NCBI RefSeq assembly: GCF_041380015.1
Contig: NZ_CP159978.1
DNA length: 64,000 bases
Source: Buchananella felis
GTDB lineage: Bacteria > Actinomycetota > Actinomycetes > Actinomycetales > Actinomycetaceae
Strand: one strand, 5' to 3'
How positions within the stretch are numbered: the first letter of the stretch is position 1; each line of letters starts with the position of its first letter. This document shows positions 8,626 to 16,496 of this stretch, one piece after another. The translations under genes and the position numbers were made by a program. The notes below the pieces were generated by a model, which was not told where the DNA came from, made no database searches, and saw nothing but the letters and a program-made list of their open reading frames with translations.

Positions 8626-9627
8626 CTACTTGCGTAGCTCCGCCAGGATCTGTGGCACCACCTCGAACATGTCCCCCACCACCGTCAGGTCGGCGATCTG
8701 GGTGATCGGGGCGTCGTCCTCGTCCACGATCGCCACGATCGTGCCGGAGGAGGCCATGCCGCTGGTGTGGTGGATCGCCCCGGAGACGCCGGCGCCGATG
8801 TAGAGGCGCGGCGCCACGGACACACCGGTCTGGCCGATCTGCAAGGAGCGGTCCACCCAGCCCTCGTCGGTGGCCACGCGCGTTGCACCGACGGCGCCGC
8901 CCAGAGCGTCGGCCAACTCCTCCAGCAGGGAAAAGTCGCCGCCAGTGCCGCGCCCGCCGCAAACCACGGTCTGCGCCTCAGCCAGCGGCACCTTGCCGGC
9001 GGTGCCGGTGTGGGTGGAGGACTCCACGCTCACCGCCTGCGCCTCAGCGGAGTACTCCACGGCCACCGGCACCACCACGGGGTCCAGGGGCGTGGCGAGC
9101 GGCTCTGCGCTCACGGAGGAGGGACGCACCGCCACGATCGGGGTGCCCCGCGTGATCCGGTAGGAGGTGGTCCAGGTGCCGCTCAGCACCGACTTCGTGG
9201 CCACCAGCTCCCCGCCACTGACCTCCAAGCCGGTGGCGTCCACCACCGCACCGGATGCGCGCGAGACCGCCAGGCGGGCCGCCACTTCCTTGCCGCGGTA
9301 GTTGGAGACAAGCAGCACGGCGGCCGGCTCACCGGCTCCCTCGCTGGAGCCCTCGCCGGCCTTGCGGATGCACGCCTGCACCGCGTCGGCCACCACGGCC
9401 GGCACGCGCGGGGAGTAGCCCGCCAAGTCGGGCGTGTAGACCACGCTCGCGCCGTGGCTGCCCAGGGCGGCAGTGTCCGGGGCGTCGTTGAGCGCCACCG
9501 CCACCACGTCCCCGCTGGTCAGAGAGCGCGCCAACGTCAGCAGCTCGGCAGAGGGCGTGGTCAGGGTGTAGCCCTGCTCGGCGTCGCCCACGTGGTCAAC
9601 CATCACAAGCAGCGTCTCGGTCAACAT
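8626..9627 (-). CDS. etfA: Electron transfer flavoprotein alpha subunit
   Basis: FAD-binding subunit of the ETF heterodimer that passes electrons from acyl-CoA-type dehydrogenases to the quinone pool. 333 residues, normal length. The C-terminal FAD domain is clear from about 205: CGGRGTGG, then RSLQIGQTG, LYIGAGVSGAIHH and a final DLTVVGDMFEVVPQI. ATG 9627 starts one base after the etfB stop, so the two are translationally linked. The open frame continues upstream into etfB and was trimmed to this start. Confidence 0.93.
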   Translation of the reverse strand: MLTETLLVMVDHVGDAEQGYTLTTPSAELLTLARSLTSGDVVAVALNDAPDTAALGSHGASVVYTPDLAGYSPRVPAVVADAVQACIRKAGEGSSEGAGEPAAVLLVSNYRGKEVAARLAVSRASGAVVDATGLEVSGGELVATKSVLSGTWTTSYRITRGTPIVAVRPSSVSAEPLATPLDPVVVPVAVEYSAEAQAVSVESSTHTGTAGKVPLAEAQTVVCGGRGTGGDFSLLEELADALGGAVGATRVATDEGWVDRSLQIGQTGVSVAPRLYIGAGVSGAIHHTSGMASSGTIVAIVDEDDAPITQIADLTVVGDMFEVVPQILAELRK

Positions 9628-9628
9628 C

Positions 9629-10417
9629 TCAGCGCTCCAATCCGGCCAGCAGGCCCCGTTCGGCCAGGAACTCCACCACGGCCCGCCCGGCATCGGGCCC
9701 GGCCTCGATAACGGCACCGCCGCCGCGGGCGTCGGCCATCTCCTCACCCAGCGAGCCGGTGGACGCACCAGCGATCCCCACCTCGGCCTCATCCAGGCCC
9801 AGGTCCGCCAGCTCCACCGTGTCCAGCGGCTTCTTGCGCGCGGCCTTCAGGGCCGCGAAGTTCGGGTAGCGCGGCTCGTTCAGCTGGTCGGTCACGCTCA
9901 CCACCGCAGGCAGCGGCGCGGAGAGCACGTCCTCGAAACCGTCGGCCAGGCGCTTGATCCGCACGCGCCCGCCCGCCACGGACAGCTCGCTGGCCAGGGT
10001 GAGGGAGGGCATGCCCAGCAGGGAGGCCACCGCGCCGGGCACCATGGAGGTCAGGCCGTCCAGGGAGGCCATGCCGGCCACCACCAGGTCAACCTCACCC
10101 AGGGAGCGGATGGCGGCGGCCAGCACGCGGGCCGTACCCACAACGTCCGAGCCGGCGGCAGCGTCGTCGCACACGTGCAAAGCACGGTCGGCGCCGCGCT
10201 GCAGGGCGGCCATCAAGCCGTCGGCCGCGTCCTCCGGGCCCATAGTCACGGCGATCACCTCGCCGCCGGCCTCCTCGGCCAGTGCCACGGCGGCCTCCAC
10301 CGCGTTCTCGTCCAACTCGTTCAGGACGTCGTCCTCACCCCGCACCAGGGTGCCGTCCTCCAAACGACGCTCGGACTGCAAGTCCGGCACGTGCTTGACC
10401 AAAACCACGATTTTCAT
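9629..10417 (-). CDS. etfB: Electron transfer flavoprotein beta subunit
   Basis: AMP-binding partner of EtfA. 262 residues starting MKIVVLVKHVPDLQS, with the adenine-nucleotide fold and the ETF-beta signature region (KRLADGFEDVLSAPLPAVVSVTDQLNEPRYP). ATG 10417 has GGAG four bases upstream. First gene of a two-gene operon ending at the 8576-8614 terminator. It diverges from glgX; the gap of 122 bases must hold both promoters. No dehydrogenase partner is encoded in this window. Confidence 0.93.
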   Translation of the reverse strand: MKIVVLVKHVPDLQSERRLEDGTLVRGEDDVLNELDENAVEAAVALAEEAGGEVIAVTMGPEDAADGLMAALQRGADRALHVCDDAAAGSDVVGTARVLAAAIRSLGEVDLVVAGMASLDGLTSMVPGAVASLLGMPSLTLASELSVAGGRVRIKRLADGFEDVLSAPLPAVVSVTDQLNEPRYPNFAALKAARKKPLDTVELADLGLDEAEVGIAGASTGSLGEEMADARGGGAVIEAGPDAGRAVVEFLAERGLLAGLER

Positions 10418-10528
10418 TGCTCCACCATGCCACAAATCAGGCTCTCGCTGCCCACTCGCCGCGCTCGCTAAGCCCCAGGCGATGAAGTGACTGGCCAGAC
10501 ACAAAGCGCAAGCGGCCCCGATGTTGTT

Positions 10529-10534
10529 CAATAT
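10529..10534 (+). promoter_or_regulatory. Candidate -10 box for leaderless glgX mRNA
   Basis: CAATAT ends five bases before the GTG start and there is no ribosome-binding site. No convincing -35 is seen. Transcription would start at or next to the start codon. Confidence 0.5.
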
Positions 10535-10539
10535 CGGGC

Positions 10540-12747
10540 GTGCAGTACATAGCCCGCCTGAACAGCCCCCTGGCTCAGCCAGCCCAAGTGCCCTCCCGCC
10601 TGGGCACTCACCTGACCGGGTCAGGCGCGGACTTCGCAATCGTCGCCACCCGCGCCAGCGCGGTCGAGCTCTGCCTGGTCGACGTGGACTCGACCGGCAA
10701 GCGCAGCGAGACCCGCATCCGCCTGCGCGGCCCCATCAACGGCGTCTGGCACGGCCACGTGCCCGGCGTGCGCACCGGCCAGCGCTACGGCTACCGCATC
10801 CACGGCCCCTGGGACCCGGCCGCCGGGCTGCTGCACAACCCGGCCAAGCTCATGCTGGACCCCTACGCGCGCGGCGTGGAGGGAGAGGTCTACCCGCGCC
10901 CAGAGCTGCACATCGGCAACCACGGGGTGGCCTGCCCCATCGACACCCTGCCCTTCGCCCCGCTGGGCGTGATCACCACCCAGTCTCGCGGCGTGCTGCC
11001 CTCCCCCCGCACCCCGTGGGAGCACACGGTCATCTACGAGGCCCACGTGATCGGGCTGACCAAGCAGCTGCCCTCGGTGCCCCCGGACCTGCGCGGCACC
11101 TACGCGGGCGTGGCCCACCCGGCCACGATCGCCCACCTGAAGAAGCTGGGCGTCACCGCGATCGAGCTGCTGCCGGTCCACGCCAAGATGGATGAGCAGT
11201 TCCTGACCGGCAAGGGACTGGGCAACTACTGGGGCTACTCCACGCTCTCCTACTTCGCGCCCGAGCCGTCCTACGCCACCGCCACCTCCCGCGCCCGCGG
11301 CGCCCAGGGCGTGGTGGACGAGATCAAGGGAATGGTCTCCCTGCTGCACGAGGCCGGTATCGAGGTGCTGCTGGACGTGGTCTACAACCACACCTGCGAG
11401 GGCGGGGACGCCCTGGCCGTCTCCTGGCGCGGCATCGACAACACCGGCTACTACGCCCACGACGGCTCCGCCCCCGCCCGCCTGGCGGACTTCACCGGCT
11501 GCGGCAACTCCCTGGACTTCCGCCGCACCCGCGTGGTGCAGATGGTGCTGGACTCGCTGCGCTACTGGGCCACCGAGATCGGCGTGGACGGCTTCCGCTA
11601 CGACCTGGCCGTCACCCTGGGCCGCTCGCTGGGAGAGTTCTCCCCGCGCCACGCTTTCTTCGTGGCCCTGGCCACCGATCCTGTGCTTTCTACGCTCAAG
11701 CACATCTCCGAGCCGTGGGACCTGGGGCCGGGTGGCTGGCGCACCGGCCAGTTCCCGATCCCCTTCGCGGACTGGAACGACCGCTTCCGTGACACGGTGC
11801 GGCAGTTCTGGGTGGCCGACGCCCGCTCCCAGTCCTACGGCTACGGCGGCGCGGGCCTGGCCGACCTGGCCACCCGCCTGACGGGCAGCGTGGACCTCTT
11901 TGGGCATGGGCAGCTCATCGGCGGGCGCGGCCCGCTGGCCAGCGTCAACTACGTCACGGCGCACGACGGCTTCACGATGCATGACCTGGTCTCCTACGAC
12001 CGCAAGCACAACCTGGCCAACCTGGAGGACAACCGGGACGGCACCGAGAACAACCGCTCCTGGAACTTTGGCCACGAGGGCGAGATCGACGAGAAGGCTG
12101 CGGGGGCGGGCCTGGAGGCCGTGCACATCATGCGACTGCGCTCCCACCGCAACCTGCTGGGCACGCTGCTGCTGAGCGCCGGTGTGCCGATGCTGGTGGC
12201 CGGTGACGAGTTTGGCCGCACCCAGCAGGGCAACAACAACGCCTACTGCCAGGACTCGCCCATCTCCTGGATCGACTGGCAGCTTTCGGAGGCGCAGGAG
12301 TGCCTGCTGGAGACCTCCCGTTACCTGCTCAAGCTGCGCCGCGAGCACCCCGTGCTGCGCCCCTCCGCCTTCGCGGCCGCCATCCCGCTGGAGATCGACG
12401 GCCAGCGCGACCAGATCGTGGACACCTGCTGGTACGGGCCCGACGGGCAGCGACTGGCCGACTCCGTCTGGCACGACCCGGACTCGCGCGTCATCACCAT
12501 GCTGCGCTCCGGCTGGGCCTGGGGCGGGCGCGACGCCGTGCTGGTCCTGAACGGCTCGCTTGCCGCCGTTGACGTGGTGCTGCCGAAGGGCCGGGGCGTC
12601 TCCTACGAGCTCCTGTGGGACTCCGCCTGGCCGCGCCCCGACAGCGCCGAGCGCGGCGTGTTCGAGCCCGGCGACGAGGTCAGCCTGGAGGGCCTGACCA
12701 TGCAGCTCTACGTCACCACCTCGGTGGCCCGCATCGCCAGCGAATAG
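10540..12747 (+). CDS. glgX: Glycogen debranching enzyme GlgX
   Basis: GH13 isoamylase-type enzyme that hydrolyses alpha-1,6 branches of glycogen limit dextrins. 735 residues: an N-terminal CBM48 beta-sandwich (about 15-125), a TIM barrel with DVVYNHTCEGG, the nucleophile D355 in DGFRYDLAVTLG, the acid/base E391 in ISEPWD and D476 in VTAHDGFTMHD, then a C-terminal beta domain. GTG 10540 is the start offered by the open frame; no Shine-Dalgarno sequence is visible and a -10 box sits directly before it. It leads a plus-strand glucan cluster with glgE and glgB, interrupted by trpS. Confidence 0.94.
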   Translation: MQYIARLNSPLAQPAQVPSRLGTHLTGSGADFAIVATRASAVELCLVDVDSTGKRSETRIRLRGPINGVWHGHVPGVRTGQRYGYRIHGPWDPAAGLLHNPAKLMLDPYARGVEGEVYPRPELHIGNHGVACPIDTLPFAPLGVITTQSRGVLPSPRTPWEHTVIYEAHVIGLTKQLPSVPPDLRGTYAGVAHPATIAHLKKLGVTAIELLPVHAKMDEQFLTGKGLGNYWGYSTLSYFAPEPSYATATSRARGAQGVVDEIKGMVSLLHEAGIEVLLDVVYNHTCEGGDALAVSWRGIDNTGYYAHDGSAPARLADFTGCGNSLDFRRTRVVQMVLDSLRYWATEIGVDGFRYDLAVTLGRSLGEFSPRHAFFVALATDPVLSTLKHISEPWDLGPGGWRTGQFPIPFADWNDRFRDTVRQFWVADARSQSYGYGGAGLADLATRLTGSVDLFGHGQLIGGRGPLASVNYVTAHDGFTMHDLVSYDRKHNLANLEDNRDGTENNRSWNFGHEGEIDEKAAGAGLEAVHIMRLRSHRNLLGTLLLSAGVPMLVAGDEFGRTQQGNNNAYCQDSPISWIDWQLSEAQECLLETSRYLLKLRREHPVLRPSAFAAAIPLEIDGQRDQIVDTCWYGPDGQRLADSVWHDPDSRVITMLRSGWAWGGRDAVLVLNGSLAAVDVVLPKGRGVSYELLWDSAWPRPDSAERGVFEPGDEVSLEGLTMQLYVTTSVARIASE

Positions 12748-12881
12748 GCAAGGGCCGACGTTACCGCCCGGCCCACGGCACAAGGCGGCCGCCACGCGCG
12801 GGCACCGTAGCTCTTTGACCGGCCGGCGGCAACGTCGTCCACGCCACTAGGGCTCGGCAGGGCGCCCCTAGCAAAGGCGAC

Positions 12882-12887
12882 TAAAAT
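12882..12887 (+). promoter_or_regulatory. -10 box for leaderless trpS mRNA
   Basis: TAAAAT is followed by eight bases and then the trpS ATG, with no Shine-Dalgarno sequence. This fits a transcript beginning at the start codon. Confidence 0.65.
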
Positions 12888-12895
12888 GGGGCGGC

Positions 12896-14005
12896 ATGAC
12901 TGAGATCGAGACCACCGCCGACCGCCTGGAGCGGTCCACGGACGCCGCTTCGCTGGAGCGCAGCCGGGCACGCAGCCTGGAGATCGAGGCGGAGATCGCC
13001 GCCGACCCGTCGCGCTTTCGCGTCCTGACCGGCGACCGCCCCACGGGCCACCTGCACCTGGGCCACTACTTTGGCACCATCGCCAACCGGGTGCGCCTGC
13101 AGAACGCGGGCGTGGAGACGTGGGTTTTGGTGGCCGACTACCAGGTCATCACCGACCGCGACGGCGTGGGCGAGCTGCGTGAGCGCGTGCTCTCCCTGGT
13201 CACCGACTACCTGGCCGTGGGCATCGACCCGGCCAAGTCCACGATCTTCGCGCACTCTATGGTGCCGGCCCTGAACCAGCTGATGCTGCCGTTCCTGTCC
13301 CTGGTGACGGAGGCGGAGCTGCACCGCAACCCGACCGTGAAGGCGGAGCAGGAGGCCACGGGCGGCCGCGCGCTGTCCGGCCTGCTGCTGACCTACCCGG
13401 TGCACCAGGCGGCCGACATCCTGTTCTGCAACGCCAACCTAGTGCCGGTGGGTAAAGACCAGCTGCCGCACCTGGAGCAGGCCCGCGTGATCGCCCAGCG
13501 TTTCGACAAGCGCTACGGGCGCGCCGTCAAGGACCGCCCGGTGTTCCGCCGCCCGGAGGCGCTGCTGAGCGAGGCCGCCGTGCTGCTGGGCACCGACGGG
13601 CAGAAGATGAGCAAGTCCAAGGGCAACACCATCGAGCTGCGCATGAGCGCCGACGAGACGGCGGCGAAGCTGAAGAAGGCCGTCACGGACGCCGACCGGG
13701 TGATCACCTACGACCCGGAGGGCCGCCCGGAGGTCTCTAACCTGCTGCTGCTCACCTCGCTGTGCACGGGCGAGGCTCCCGAGGCGATTGCCGAGCGCAT
13801 CGGTGACGGCGGTGGCGGCACCCTCAAGCGCGTGGTCACGGAGGCCGTGAACGACTATTTCGCGCCGATTCGGGCCCGCCGCGCCGAGCTGGCCGCCAAC
13901 GAGGACTACCTGATGCAGGTGCTGCGCCAGGGCATCGAGCGAGCCAACGAGGTGGCCGAGGCGAAGCTGGCGGAGGTCCGCGCGGCGATGCAGATGGTCT
14001 ACTGA
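12896..14005 (+). CDS. trpS: Tryptophanyl-tRNA synthetase
   Basis: Class I aminoacyl-tRNA synthetase charging tRNA-Trp. 369 residues; a short N-terminal extension of about 40 residues precedes the catalytic fold. The HIGH-type motif is HLHLGHYFGT (about 52-61) and the KMSKS motif is KMSKS at 237-241, with the tryptophan-pocket region LLTYPVHQAADILF between. Length and motifs are normal. It is inserted between glgX and glgE on the same strand but has its own -10 box and its own terminator, so it need not share their expression. Confidence 0.95.
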   Translation: MTEIETTADRLERSTDAASLERSRARSLEIEAEIAADPSRFRVLTGDRPTGHLHLGHYFGTIANRVRLQNAGVETWVLVADYQVITDRDGVGELRERVLSLVTDYLAVGIDPAKSTIFAHSMVPALNQLMLPFLSLVTEAELHRNPTVKAEQEATGGRALSGLLLTYPVHQAADILFCNANLVPVGKDQLPHLEQARVIAQRFDKRYGRAVKDRPVFRRPEALLSEAAVLLGTDGQKMSKSKGNTIELRMSADETAAKLKKAVTDADRVITYDPEGRPEVSNLLLLTSLCTGEAPEAIAERIGDGGGGTLKRVVTEAVNDYFAPIRARRAELAANEDYLMQVLRQGIERANEVAEAKLAEVRAAMQMVY

Positions 14006-14040
14006 GCCTCACCTTGCCTGGCCTGTGCGCCGGGCACCGG

Positions 14041-14075
14041 GCGGCGGGTGCGGGAGCTCTTCCCGGGCCCGCCGC
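14041..14075 (+). terminator. Intrinsic terminator of trpS
   Basis: Outer stem GCGGCGGG (14041-14048) with CCCGCCGC (14068-14075) and an inner CGGGA/TCCCG stem, followed by TTCTTG. It separates trpS from glgE. Confidence 0.75.
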
Positions 14076-14142
14076 TTCTTGCAAAGGGTTTCACGCAAGG
14101 CGCAAGCAGGGGCAATTGACCAAAGTAGTGTCCGGCCTCACT

Positions 14143-14148
14143 TAGGAT
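14143..14148 (+). promoter_or_regulatory. -10 box for leaderless glgE mRNA
   Basis: TAGGAT ends six bases before the GTG start. A TTGACC lies at 14116-14121, but the 21-base spacer is long for a -35. There is no ribosome-binding site. Confidence 0.65.
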
Positions 14149-14154
14149 AGTGTC

Positions 14155-16431
14155 GTGAGCCACATTTCTGCCCCGGCCCCCCGCGAGGGCCAGAAGCCGT
14201 CCCAGCCCGCCCACGCCGCCGCCCCCGCGCAGGCGGCACCTCTAGCCGCCCGGCCCGCTGCCGCACCGGTTTCCCCGCCGGTCGCCGCGCCGGTTTCGGT
14301 GTCCGACGTTGCCGCGCCCGCCGCCGCGACCGCGCAGCCGGTTGCCACGCCCGCCGCATCGGTGACTGCGCCGGCAGCGGCCCCTGCCGTTCCCGTGGAG
14401 ACACCGTCCAAGCCGCGCTTCGAGGTGGAGCACCCGCTGGGACGCATCCCGGTCACCGAGGTGTTCCCGTCGGTGGAGAACGGCACCTGGCCGGCCAAGG
14501 CCACGGAGAACGAGGCGTTCCCGGTGCGCGCCACCGTGTTCCGCGAGGGACACGACCGCTTCGCGGCCACCGCAGTGCTGATCGGCCCGGACGGCAAGGA
14601 CCACTCCAGTGCACCGATGTATGAGATCGCGCCGGGGCTGGACCGCTACGAGGCCTGGCTGATGCCGGACCGGCCGGGCGACTGGTCCTTCCGGATCGAG
14701 GCGTGGAGCGACCCGTACGCCACGTGGTGCCACGACGCGACCGTGAAGGTCAACGCCGGCACGGACGTGGAGCTGATGCTCACGGAGGGCGCCCTGTTCC
14801 TGGAGCGGGCGGCGGATCGCGACCTGCCGGTGGCCGCGCTGGACGTGCTGCGCGGGGCGGTCAAGACGCTGCGTGAGACCTCCCGGCCGCCGCAGGCCAG
14901 GCTGAGCGCGGGATTGTCCCCGCAGGTGCGCCAGGTGTTGGACGAGTACCCGGTGCGGGACCTGCTCTCCCCCACCCGCCCCTACCCGCTGGTGGTGCAC
15001 CGAGAGAAGGCGCTGGCTGGCGCGTGGTATGAGATCTTCCCGCGCTCGATCGGCGCGGTGCAGAACCCGGACGGTTCGTGGAAGTCCGGCACGCTGGCCA
15101 CGGCGGAGGCCGACCTGCCGCGCATCGCGGGCATGGGCTTCGACGTGGTCTACCTGACCCCGATCCACCCGATCGGTACCACCAACCGCAAGGGGCGCAA
15201 CAACACCCTGGAGGCCCTGCCGGGCGACCCGGGTTCCCCCTACGGCATCGGCGCGCCCGAGGGCGGACACGACGCGGTCCACCCGGACCTGGGCGACTTC
15301 GCGGACTTCGAGCACTTCGTGGCTCGGGCCCGCGAGCTGGGCATGGAGGTGGCGCTGGACATCGCGCTGCAGTGCTCCCCGGACCACCCGTGGGTAAAGG
15401 ACCACCCGGAGTGGTTCACCACGCGCGCCGACGGCACCATCGCGTTCGCGGAGAACCCGCCCAAGAAGTACCAGGACATCTACCCTCTGAACTTCGACAA
15501 CGACCCGGAGGGCATCTACCAGGCGATCCTGGCGATGCTGCTGAAGTGGATCGACCACGGGGTGACCCTGTTCCGCGTGGACAACCCGCACACCAAGCCG
15601 GTGAACTTCTGGCAGCGCATCCTGGCCGAGATCGCGGTGGACCACCCGGAGGTGGTGTTCCTCAGTGAGGCCTTCACGCGCCCGGCAATGATGCGCACGC
15701 TCGGGGCGGTGGGCTTCCACCAGTCCTACACGTACTTCACGTGGCGCACCGAGGCCAAGGAGATCGGCGAGTACCTGGTGGAGCTGGCGGAGCAGACCGC
15801 GCACCTGATGCGGCCCAACTTCTGGCCCACCACCCACGACATCTTGACCCCGCAGATGTGGGACGGCGGCGCCCCGATCTTCGCGGCCCGCGCCGTGCTG
15901 GCGGCCACGGCCAGCCCGTCCTGGGGCGTCTACAACGGCTACGAGCTGATCGAGGACGTGCCGCGCCCGGGCGCCCAGGAGCAGATCGACAACGAGAAGT
16001 ACGAGTACAAGCCGCGCGACTACAGCCGGGCCGACGAGATCGGAATCTCCTCCCTGTTTGCGCGGCTGAACGCGATCCGCGCCGCCCACCCGGCGCTGCG
16101 TCAGCTGCACCGCATCACGATCCACCCCACCTCCAACCCGGCGCTGTTCTGCTTCTCCAAGCACGTGCCGGCCGCACTCTCCCCGACCGGGGTGGCGGAC
16201 ACGGTGCTGGTGGTGGTCAACCTGGACCCGCACAACACCCAAAACGGTGTGTTGGAGCTGAACGTGGACGCCCTGGGGGCCTCCGCGCGTCCCGGCGTGT
16301 TCCTGCGCGTCACGGACGAGCTCAGCGGCGAGGAATACGTGTGGGGTGAGCGTCCCTTCGTGGAACTCACCCCCCACCACTACACGCCCGTGGGCAAGAT
16401 GGCCCACGTGCTGCGAGTGGAACTCATCTAG
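14155..16431 (+). CDS. glgE: Maltosyltransferase GlgE (maltose-1-phosphate:glucan)
   Basis: GH13_3 enzyme that extends alpha-1,4-glucan using maltose 1-phosphate. 758 residues. The first 85 or so are an Ala/Pro/Val-rich low-complexity tail that GlgE proteins usually lack. Domain N follows (about 90-230), then the barrel with YLTPIHPIGTTNRKG, nucleophile D476 (RVDNPHTKP), acid/base E505 (LSEAFTRP) and D562 (PTTHD); the 29- and 86-residue spacings match the Streptomyces enzyme as I recall it. The GTG start sits six bases after a TAGGAT box. A GlgE pathway normally needs TreS/Pep2 or GlgM for maltose 1-phosphate; none is in this window. glgB follows after 65 bases. Confidence 0.94.
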   Translation: MSHISAPAPREGQKPSQPAHAAAPAQAAPLAARPAAAPVSPPVAAPVSVSDVAAPAAATAQPVATPAASVTAPAAAPAVPVETPSKPRFEVEHPLGRIPVTEVFPSVENGTWPAKATENEAFPVRATVFREGHDRFAATAVLIGPDGKDHSSAPMYEIAPGLDRYEAWLMPDRPGDWSFRIEAWSDPYATWCHDATVKVNAGTDVELMLTEGALFLERAADRDLPVAALDVLRGAVKTLRETSRPPQARLSAGLSPQVRQVLDEYPVRDLLSPTRPYPLVVHREKALAGAWYEIFPRSIGAVQNPDGSWKSGTLATAEADLPRIAGMGFDVVYLTPIHPIGTTNRKGRNNTLEALPGDPGSPYGIGAPEGGHDAVHPDLGDFADFEHFVARARELGMEVALDIALQCSPDHPWVKDHPEWFTTRADGTIAFAENPPKKYQDIYPLNFDNDPEGIYQAILAMLLKWIDHGVTLFRVDNPHTKPVNFWQRILAEIAVDHPEVVFLSEAFTRPAMMRTLGAVGFHQSYTYFTWRTEAKEIGEYLVELAEQTAHLMRPNFWPTTHDILTPQMWDGGAPIFAARAVLAATASPSWGVYNGYELIEDVPRPGAQEQIDNEKYEYKPRDYSRADEIGISSLFARLNAIRAAHPALRQLHRITIHPTSNPALFCFSKHVPAALSPTGVADTVLVVVNLDPHNTQNGVLELNVDALGASARPGVFLRVTDELSGEEYVWGERPFVELTPHHYTPVGKMAHVLRVELI

Positions 16432-16496
16432 TAGGTATCGGCCCGGGAGGGCGCGCCTGACGGCTCCGCCTCCCACTTTCACGACAGGTGCAAATC

